DNA of 64,000 nucleotides from an uncultured SAR116 cluster alpha proteobacterium (GTDB lineage Bacteria; Pseudomonadota; Alphaproteobacteria; Puniceispirillales; Puniceispirillaceae), in contig CACHXC010000001.1 of assembly GCA_902583715.1 (NCBI GenBank), positions 83,049 through 147,048 of the forward strand, in the 5' to 3' direction. A program made the translations under genes and the position numbers. Below the pieces are notes generated by a model, which saw only the letters and a program-made list of their open reading frames with translations, searched no databases and was not told the DNA's origin. Below are positions 58,221 to 64,000 of this stretch, in pieces. How positions within the stretch are numbered: the first letter of the stretch is position 1; each line of letters opens with the position of its first letter.

Positions 58221-58798
58221 TAAGGGTGTTTTGGCTTGCGGTCGCTGGATAATGATTGCTGGCGTTGTTGACAAAGCCATTCAATGGCATCAGCCAGATG
58301 AATTTGATCGATATGATCGTCACCACGCGCAACGCGCAGGCGGTGCGCCTCGATTAACACATCTGCATGTGTGGTTCCAACCGGGGGTTCAAACCGGTAC
58401 GCCGCCAACTCTATCAGCATACCAAGCGGATCCCTGAAATAAATTGAATCCATAAAGCCGCGATCTTTTGGGCCGGAATGGGTAATGCCGCGTTCGTCCA
58501 AACGTTCAACGGTCTGGGCAAATGTCGCCTGGCTAACGGTAATGGCCAGATGATGCAGATGCCCGGCGCCTTGCGGTGGGCGCCGCTTTTCCGCTTTTCG
58601 GGTTTCATCGGTAAATACCGTGATTAAACGCCCATCGCCGGGATCAAAATAAACATGGCCTTCATCCGGGTTGTCCAGATTAGGCTGGTCAAAAACGAAT
58701 GGCATACCCAGAACACCCTCCCAGAAATCGATAGAGGTCTGGCGATCAGCCCCGATGATGGTGATATGGTGAATGCCTTGCGCCTGAATTTTTCGCAT
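58217..58798 (-). CDS. Glyoxalase/extradiol-dioxygenase (VOC) family protein
   Basis: The 193-residue protein has two VOC modules: 'GIHHITIIGADRQTSIDFWEGVLGMPFVFDQ' opens the first, and 'GHLHHLAITVSQATFAQTVERLDERG' with 'RDPLGMLIELAAY' the second, giving the His/Glu metal ligands expected of a metalloenzyme. Substrate unknown; ring-cleavage dioxygenase-like or isomerase functions are possible. I use ATG 58798, preceded by GGAG nine bases upstream, instead of the TTG start at 58852. Lies just downstream of the pirin gene on the same strand, so they are probably co-transcribed. Confidence 0.82.
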   Translation of the reverse strand: MRKIQAQGIHHITIIGADRQTSIDFWEGVLGMPFVFDQPNLDNPDEGHVYFDPGDGRLITVFTDETRKAEKRRPPQGAGHLHHLAITVSQATFAQTVERLDERGITHSGPKDRGFMDSIYFRDPLGMLIELAAYRFEPPVGTTHADVLIEAHRLRVARGDDHIDQIHLADAIEWLCQQRQQSLSSDRKPKHPY

Positions 58799-58845
58799 AG
58801 ATCGTTGCTCCACAAAATCTGCTAGTGATGGGTAATTTGCTGTAT

Positions 58846-59766
58846 CTACCAACCGGCGGCGCCGGTTTTAATGAAGGTACCGTTATTCAACTCGCGCATG
58901 GCTTGTTGCAATTCAGCCTGTGTGTTCATAACAATTGGGCCATGCCATGCCACAGGCTCTTTTAACGGTGCACCAGAGATCAACAAAAACCGCACCCCCT
59001 GTTCGCCAGAGGTGACAGCCACCTCATCACCATCACCAAACAAAACCAATGTCCGGTTGCCTGATAGATCACGAATTTCAATCTCTTCTCCGCCAAATTC
59101 CTTTTCAACTTTCACCCCAAAAGGCGACGAGGCGTTGCTGAAAGACGCGCTACCCTCAAAAATATAAGCAAATCCCTGACGCCGCGTGTCAAATGGAAAG
59201 ACTTTGAAACAGTTGGGGGGCAGGGTGATGTCGAGATATTGGGGTTCGGCGGCGATGCCATCAACCGGCCCTTGATAGCCGCGATAGTTACCCGCAATGA
59301 TACGAATGCGGCTGTCATCATCATCGTGAAGTTCGGTTATTTCGTTCGACTTGATATCCTGATAGCGCGGCGTGGTCATTTTTTGGCTTGCTGGCAAATT
59401 TGCCCATAATTGAAAGCCGTGCATCTCGCCAGCTGCGTTGCCATGCGGCATTTCCTGATGAATGATGCCTGATCCGGCTGTCATCCATTGGACGTCACCA
59501 CCGCTCAACGTGCCCTGATTACCAAGGCTGTCCCCATGATCAACGGTGCCCTTTAACACATATGTGATGGTTTCGATGCCGCGATGTGGGTGCCATGGAA
59601 AGCCATTTTTGTAATGTGCCGGGTTATCATTACGAAAATCATCCATCATCAAAAATGGATCAAACGGCGTGGTATCACCAAAACCGAAAACCCGGTGCAG
59701 ATGAACCCCAGCGCCTTCCATTGTCGGACGTGACTGGCTGGACATTTTAACTGGCCTGATTGACAT
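58846..59766 (-). CDS. Pirin-family cupin protein
   Basis: The 306-residue protein is a bicupin of the pirin family: 'TMEGAGVHLHRVFGFGDTTPFDPFLMMDDFRNDNP', 'FPWHPHRGIETITYVLKGTVDHGDSLGN' and 'MTAGSGIIHQEMPHG' carry the three His and one Glu metal ligands. Bacterial pirins include quercetin 2,3-dioxygenase (YhhW) and redox-sensing regulators. The gene lies upstream of the VOC gene; a shared role in aromatic or flavonoid breakdown is possible but not shown. Confidence 0.92.
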   Translation of the reverse strand: MSIRPVKMSSQSRPTMEGAGVHLHRVFGFGDTTPFDPFLMMDDFRNDNPAHYKNGFPWHPHRGIETITYVLKGTVDHGDSLGNQGTLSGGDVQWMTAGSGIIHQEMPHGNAAGEMHGFQLWANLPASQKMTTPRYQDIKSNEITELHDDDDSRIRIIAGNYRGYQGPVDGIAAEPQYLDITLPPNCFKVFPFDTRRQGFAYIFEGSASFSNASSPFGVKVEKEFGGEEIEIRDLSGNRTLVLFGDGDEVAVTSGEQGVRFLLISGAPLKEPVAWHGPIVMNTQAELQQAMRELNNGTFIKTGAAGW

Positions 59767-60015
59767 GTGCCGTCTCCAATAAAAAACTAAATGATATTGT
59801 ATTACGGTCCAGGGCGAGGTGATGAATTACCTCGGTGCCGCACCGTGGTCATTGGGCTAATATAGTGAAGCTTACGGTTTTTTGCATATCTGTTTTCAAT
59901 GAAGAACTTTTGCCAAATGCGAAATAAATTGAGGTAAATTTTCTGTAATGGTCAAAGGCGACATTTTCATTTGATGACATAAATGCTACTGGGTCCAATC
60001 GGGCTAGTTGGTTGG

Positions 60016-60894
60016 CTAGCGCGCGGTCTTGGTGGCTGGTCTTTGGCTGGCGACAGTCATCGTTACCACTGCCGCCAAAGTGATGGCCCCGCCAATAATT
60101 TCCAATTTTGATAGGGACTCGCCCAAAAACACCCACGGCCATAGCGGGCCAAGAACGCTTTCAATCAGCACCAGCAAACTGACTTCGGCAGCGGGAAGAT
60201 ATCCTGTGCCGGTTGTTACCAAGGCAATGCCAAGGCCGATGGTAAATGCCCCCATAAACAGAATAATCAGCATGTCGCTTTGCTTTATGGCGAGCCCGCC
60301 ATCCAGCAGAAAAGCGGCGACACCACCCGATATTGCGCTGAAAACACCGGCCATAAATGTGCCGCCTAAAACATCACTCTTGCGGCTACGCCGTGCAATT
60401 ACCAGCATGATCGCAAAGCATCCCGCCGAAACAAATGCGCTTAAATTTCCAAGCGAATAGCCAAGTGATGCCCCGTCATATACCATCAGACCAACGCCAA
60501 AAATCGCGATCATCATGGTCGGCCATGTCACCAGATGCGGTATTTCACCAATCCATTTCCACGCAATAATGGCCGCTAAAAACGGAACAATGGTTAAAAT
60601 AAGCAGGGTTGAGGCCACCGAAGTATGAAGCATCGAAAAAATATAACTGGTGAACGCAAGTGCCAGCCAAGCGCCCATCCACAGATCATGCCGGTCGATT
60701 GATCGCAACACAGTTTTGGGTGGGCAACGGCGCCGGACGCAAATCACCATCAACACCATTAGGGTTAGGCTAAGGGAACGGTAAAATAATATCTGAAACC
60801 CAGTGGCATCGTCCAACAGGCGCATTAAAACGCCAACAAAGCTCATGAAAGATGCGCCGCCAAGAACGAACATCATGGCAATGGGTCGTGTCAT
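60016..60894 (-). CDS. DMT-superfamily (EamA) transporter
   Basis: The 292-residue membrane protein has about ten helices in two EamA halves, beginning 'MMFVLGGASFMSFVGVLMRLLDDATGFQILFYRSLSLTLMV' and ending with 'LVLIESVLGPLWPWVFLGESLSKLEIIGGAITLAAVV', typical of the family. Substrate unknown. It is not closely similar by eye to the other EamA gene at 2581-3576. It follows the MFS gene on the same strand by 18 bases, so the two may be co-transcribed. Confidence 0.88.
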   Translation of the reverse strand: MTRPIAMMFVLGGASFMSFVGVLMRLLDDATGFQILFYRSLSLTLMVLMVICVRRRCPPKTVLRSIDRHDLWMGAWLALAFTSYIFSMLHTSVASTLLILTIVPFLAAIIAWKWIGEIPHLVTWPTMMIAIFGVGLMVYDGASLGYSLGNLSAFVSAGCFAIMLVIARRSRKSDVLGGTFMAGVFSAISGGVAAFLLDGGLAIKQSDMLIILFMGAFTIGLGIALVTTGTGYLPAAEVSLLVLIESVLGPLWPWVFLGESLSKLEIIGGAITLAAVVTMTVASQRPATKTAR

Positions 60895-60912
60895 TAAACA
60901 CCTTAGATTTAT

Positions 60913-62505
60913 TTAGTCAGTGGTTCTGAACCGACTATGCTGAATGATAATCACCGTGCCAATAGGTAAAATGAGGGCAATGCCGGCAACGGTGATTAAC
61001 AATAGGCCCAATTCTGAATAATCGGCAGTTGTGACAATGTCATTGGTGATTTTGTCTTTGACTTCACGCGTCACAATAAAGACTTGGTTGAGATATTTTG
61101 TACCAAGTGCGCTGGCCGATAATGCGAGATTGGTAAAGGAGGCAAATACCGCAAAAAATGTGGCCTTTAGATGTGCTGGGGCATTTTTGGCGATCCAAGC
61201 GAGCAACGGGATCATTGAGACCTGTCCAAGCGGCGATTCAACCGCCGTATTGATGATGGCAATGAATCTGGCGTCGACAACGCCGCTAGTGATGCTGGCT
61301 GTCCAGTGATGCATCCCGTAATACATACCGATGCTTGGTAGAAATAATACAGCCCCAGCAATGGACAAGATGACAATGATTTTGGCCATAGAGTTCTGCG
61401 CCATGAAGGGGCGCAATAAGATGATGCCGAGCAGTGTCAGGATTGAAGCGATCAAAGACAGAACCGAAAAAAACTGTTCATCAAACAATAATTCGTCAAT
61501 TTCAAACCATGTGAGGCCCGGCCCCGGGCTTGGCATAGCCCGAAACATAAAAATAATAATGGCGGTGCCAATGATCATCAGCCGCTGGTTGTACGGTAAA
61601 ATGGCGACTAAGCGGCTCATTAAAAATAAAATAATGCCAACCGATCCGGCAAACACAATTTCTTGCGCATAGGCAAAATTGCTGAGGCCAAGGCTGACTG
61701 AAAACACCACAAACACCAAACTGCCAAGAAGAATGCTCCAATTGACATCGGGGTGCCGGTCGGTGCTGATCACCCCGCCGGACATAACATCAGCCTGATT
61801 TGACCTGTTCGTAATGCCTGCCAAAATGACACCAAGCACCGAAAGTGCCGGGATCATCAGCGCATATAAATAAATTTTGGCGTAGAGCTGTATTTTTGCG
61901 TCTTCCCCCAGACTGTTGGCACCATCAAATAAAATGACATTGGCAAGTGCGACTAATACCGTGCCGCCAATGATGGCAAAGCGTCCTAATGTCTGCATGG
62001 TTGTATGCATGTTTTTTAATTCAGCATCACTATGGGCAACGCCATCTTGATCATATTCTGGAACGGCTTCTACCGTCATCGCATCGGCGACAACATCCTG
62101 AACAACAAATCCCACAGGCGCCAGAATGACACTCATCACATACCAGCTTTCTACTGGCAGAATGCTGGCCATGCTGGCGGTATGTGCGATCAGGCCATGC
62201 ATGATCAAGAGGCTGGCGGCGATCACCCCAGCCCCAAAAAACACCATGTAATTCTTATGTTTCCAGATCAGGTCAACAAGATGGCCAAGCGGCATTTTCA
62301 ACGCCCATGGCAAACCCGCCCAAAACCCAAGGCTGGCCAAAAAACCAGCAGATAAATTGAGATAGTCTTTCACGAAAAACGTACCAACAATCGCGGTAAG
62401 GCCAGAAATGCCGGCGGCCAGATAGACCATCAAAGGTGGCACATAGCTCCAGCGGAACTGCCGTGGCAATTCAGTCAAAATCATCATTATACGCCGTGCC
62501 ATCAT
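60913..62505 (-). CDS. MFS transporter, folate/biopterin (BT1)-like
   Basis: The roughly 530-residue protein has about twelve membrane helices in an MFS arrangement: 'YVPPLMVYLAAGISGLTAIVGTFFVKDYLNLSAGFLASLGFWAGLPWALKMPLGHLVDL' at the start resembles the folate-biopterin transporter (BT1) branch. The substrate is uncertain. I start at ATG 62505 since the longer ORF-track version would overlap the upstream gene and adds a hydrophilic, Cys-rich stretch lacking family character. It is encoded between the EamA gene and the multi-rhodanese gene, all on the minus strand. Confidence 0.8.
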   Translation of the reverse strand: MMARRIMMILTELPRQFRWSYVPPLMVYLAAGISGLTAIVGTFFVKDYLNLSAGFLASLGFWAGLPWALKMPLGHLVDLIWKHKNYMVFFGAGVIAASLLIMHGLIAHTASMASILPVESWYVMSVILAPVGFVVQDVVADAMTVEAVPEYDQDGVAHSDAELKNMHTTMQTLGRFAIIGGTVLVALANVILFDGANSLGEDAKIQLYAKIYLYALMIPALSVLGVILAGITNRSNQADVMSGGVISTDRHPDVNWSILLGSLVFVVFSVSLGLSNFAYAQEIVFAGSVGIILFLMSRLVAILPYNQRLMIIGTAIIIFMFRAMPSPGPGLTWFEIDELLFDEQFFSVLSLIASILTLLGIILLRPFMAQNSMAKIIVILSIAGAVLFLPSIGMYYGMHHWTASITSGVVDARFIAIINTAVESPLGQVSMIPLLAWIAKNAPAHLKATFFAVFASFTNLALSASALGTKYLNQVFIVTREVKDKITNDIVTTADYSELGLLLITVAGIALILPIGTVIIIQHSRFRTTD

Positions 62506-62542
62506 GCATGACACAATATGACAGCCAGAGGATATGCGGCAA

Positions 62543-64000
62543 TCACTTATTTGTTTGCGCCAGCCGGTCATGCCACATATTTATGATGACAGGCGGTATC
62601 TGGTCGGGCAAATCTTCTTCCCATGCCAGATAATCTTCGGCATCTTTTAAAACCCCAAAATGCCGGCCGGCAAAAAGCGCACTTCGGTCTATCGGTATAT
62701 TATTTTGATCAAAGCCAGCGGTCGAAGATGTCAGGGTTTTCGAGTCAAGCGGCTGGTCTTGCCACACAAAAATACCGTCGATCTTCCATCCGATTTTGGT
62801 CAATATATGCGCGATCATGTCACCAGTTTCGTGGCATGGCGCGACAATCCCGATGGCAGCCGTATCTGGTTTTTGATCAAGCATAAGGCTTATATTGCAC
62901 CATTGGCTGGCGGCAATATGGCCTGATGCAAATTCAGATGACAGCCGAAAATCAAAAATTGGCGTAGCGTTCGACAGCCAATTTTCAATTAACTGCGGAT
63001 CAGATCTTTCGCCAAGCGTATCATTTTGTGGGGGGGAGGTATGAAGATGATCTGTCTCAACCATAACGATCTCAACATCAAATCCCATACGTGACAGCCA
63101 ATAGGCGGCAAAAGCCGCGCGACTTCCAGAGGCGATGTCAAGCAATAGGATGGGCACATGATATCTGGCGATTGACCGGTCAGTTTGTTGCACAAGGTTG
63201 GTGCCAGATATCTTAATGAGGCGCGATCCAACGAGATACCCGTTGGCGGCGTCATCGGATACATCAAACATAAGGTGGCTGGTGTTGGCTTCAATAAATG
63301 TCTGTAATGTGGCCGGATGAATATATGTGGTTGCAATATGCCATCTGTTCAGAAAATCAGTGACAGGTAATGACAATTCAGTTTCAGCCGCCATTGTTTT
63401 GGTGGCGCCGTGTTCGCGGGTGAAGCCATCAAGTTCCCATGCCTGTGTGCCGCCGCGAAAAATGCCAAAATTTTGGTTATATCCGGCAGCTTTCAGGGTG
63501 TGGGCACCGATGATTGATCGGGTACGGCCAGCACAATGCAACAACACCATATCCACTTGATCATGCAGCCGGTCGATATTTGCCAAAAGCAGACTGTTCG
63601 GCAGGTTGATTGAGCCGGGCAGGGTGAATCTGTTATATTCACCAGCAGGTCTGACATCGACAAGCTGGGCATGTTGATAGTCAGTCACATAGTCTTGTGG
63701 TGTGATTTCCAAAATATCTGACTGGTGCGCCACCACCTCGCCAAATGCTTTTGACCAAACATATTCCCCTTGAACGTAACCGATCACTGGGTTTGTGGGC
63801 GTTGTGGTTTTATGCGGCGTGACATTCCGGTATCCAAGCCTGTCTATATAGTCCATAGCGAAAGTGCTGGCCGAATCTTCCCAATATAGAAAATGAATGG
63901 GAAAATCCCGGTCTGGACATAAAAAGGGCAGGCGGGTTGGCAGAATGGATAGGGGAATATTGGTGCTACCAAACCAATGGCCTTGCACATAGTCACGGCG
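62543..64000 (-). CDS. Multi-domain rhodanese-like protein, 5' end beyond the window
   Basis: The frame is open to the right edge ('RRDYVQGHWFGSTNIP' continues past the GTG used in the ORF track), so the N-terminus is missing. At least four rhodanese-type repeats are visible. The second has a canonical active loop CAGRTRS; the first has WEDSAST and the third DIASGSR at that position, so they lack the Cys; the fourth has 'VAPCHETGD', with a Cys but an unusual loop. Rhodaneses move sulfane sulfur; here one active domain among inactive ones suggests a scaffold or relay. It precedes the MFS gene on the same strand. Confidence 0.8.
   Translation of the reverse strand, partial: RRDYVQGHWFGSTNIPLSILPTRLPFLCPDRDFPIHFLYWEDSASTFAMDYIDRLGYRNVTPHKTTTPTNPVIGYVQGEYVWSKAFGEVVAHQSDILEITPQDYVTDYQHAQLVDVRPAGEYNRFTLPGSINLPNSLLLANIDRLHDQVDMVLLHCAGRTRSIIGAHTLKAAGYNQNFGIFRGGTQAWELDGFTREHGATKTMAAETELSLPVTDFLNRWHIATTYIHPATLQTFIEANTSHLMFDVSDDAANGYLVGSRLIKISGTNLVQQTDRSIARYHVPILLLDIASGSRAAFAAYWLSRMGFDVEIVMVETDHLHTSPPQNDTLGERSDPQLIENWLSNATPIFDFRLSSEFASGHIAASQWCNISLMLDQKPDTAAIGIVAPCHETGDMIAHILTKIGWKIDGIFVWQDQPLDSKTLTSSTAGFDQNNIPIDRSALFAGRHFGVLKDAEDYLAWEEDLPDQIPPVIINMWHDRLAQTNK

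Overview
The window reads as a compact chromosomal segment of a Gram-negative alphaproteobacterium. The evidence is gene content and order: ppiD-trpE; tpiA-secG-pyrG-kdsA-eno-ftsB followed by pdhA, a lipoyl-bearing pdhB, pdhC, lpd and lipA; a fused ispDF; dusB-ntrB-ntrC-ntrY-ntrX-trkA-hfq; and sdhE-mfd. Many neighbours overlap by ATGA/TAATG junctions and convergent pairs share stop codons, which suggests a streamlined genome. A marine lineage such as SAR116/Puniceispirillum-like bacteria is possible (methylamine-type one-carbon enzyme, Xsc-like enzyme, ornithine-lipid-type acyltransferase), but this is inference and was not tested.

Layout. 1-0.9 kb: an AT-rich 3' part of a family III CoA-transferase gene, then a 3' half of a tRNA-Pro(GGG) gene without its 5' half, which looks like the att scar of an integrated island. 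1-9 kb: accessory metabolism (an SDR with an atypical active site, a decayed LysE exporter, a DMT transporter overlapping a dimethylglycine/sarcosine-dehydrogenase-like flavoprotein, an acyl-CoA synthetase, an intact LysE exporter). 9-31 kb: central metabolism and envelope functions (trpE, ppiD, triose-phosphate isomerase, SecG, CTP synthase, KDO-8-P synthase, enolase, FtsB, the whole pyruvate dehydrogenase complex, LipA, RatA/Coq10, CinA, PgpA, IspDF, DusB). 28.9-36.8 kb: the NtrBC and NtrYX two-component systems with TrkA and Hfq. 36.8-46.3 kb: IMPase-like phosphatase, MazG, a DUF502 membrane protein with a histone-H1-like tail, RecG, SdhE, Mfd and a FrnE-like DsbA. 46.4-64 kb: more accessory genes, including a frameshifted HugZ-like gene, a GST, an OlsF-like double acyltransferase, a small orphan gene behind a sigma-54-like promoter, an AcnX pair, an Xsc-like TPP enzyme, QueF, an old yellow enzyme, DinB with a zinc-finger-like N-terminus, pirin, transporters and a multi-rhodanese protein cut by the right edge.

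How the genes work together. Triose-phosphate isomerase, enolase, PDH, Lpd and LipA link lower glycolysis to acetyl-CoA, and LipA makes the lipoyl groups carried by both PdhB and PdhC. NtrBC/NtrYX would sense nitrogen or redox state, yet both response regulators lack the GAFTGA loop needed to drive sigma-54 RNA polymerase. SdhE and Mfd, and RecG and DinB, are housekeeping and repair functions.

Most notable for follow-up: the GAFTGA-less NtrC and NtrX beside a near-consensus -24/-12 promoter elsewhere in the window; the OlsF-like fusion; the tRNA-Pro att scar; the G8-tract frameshift in the HugZ-like gene; the H1-like tail on DUF502; and several decaying genes. No CRISPR array, rRNA gene, intact tRNA, insertion sequence or prophage was seen.
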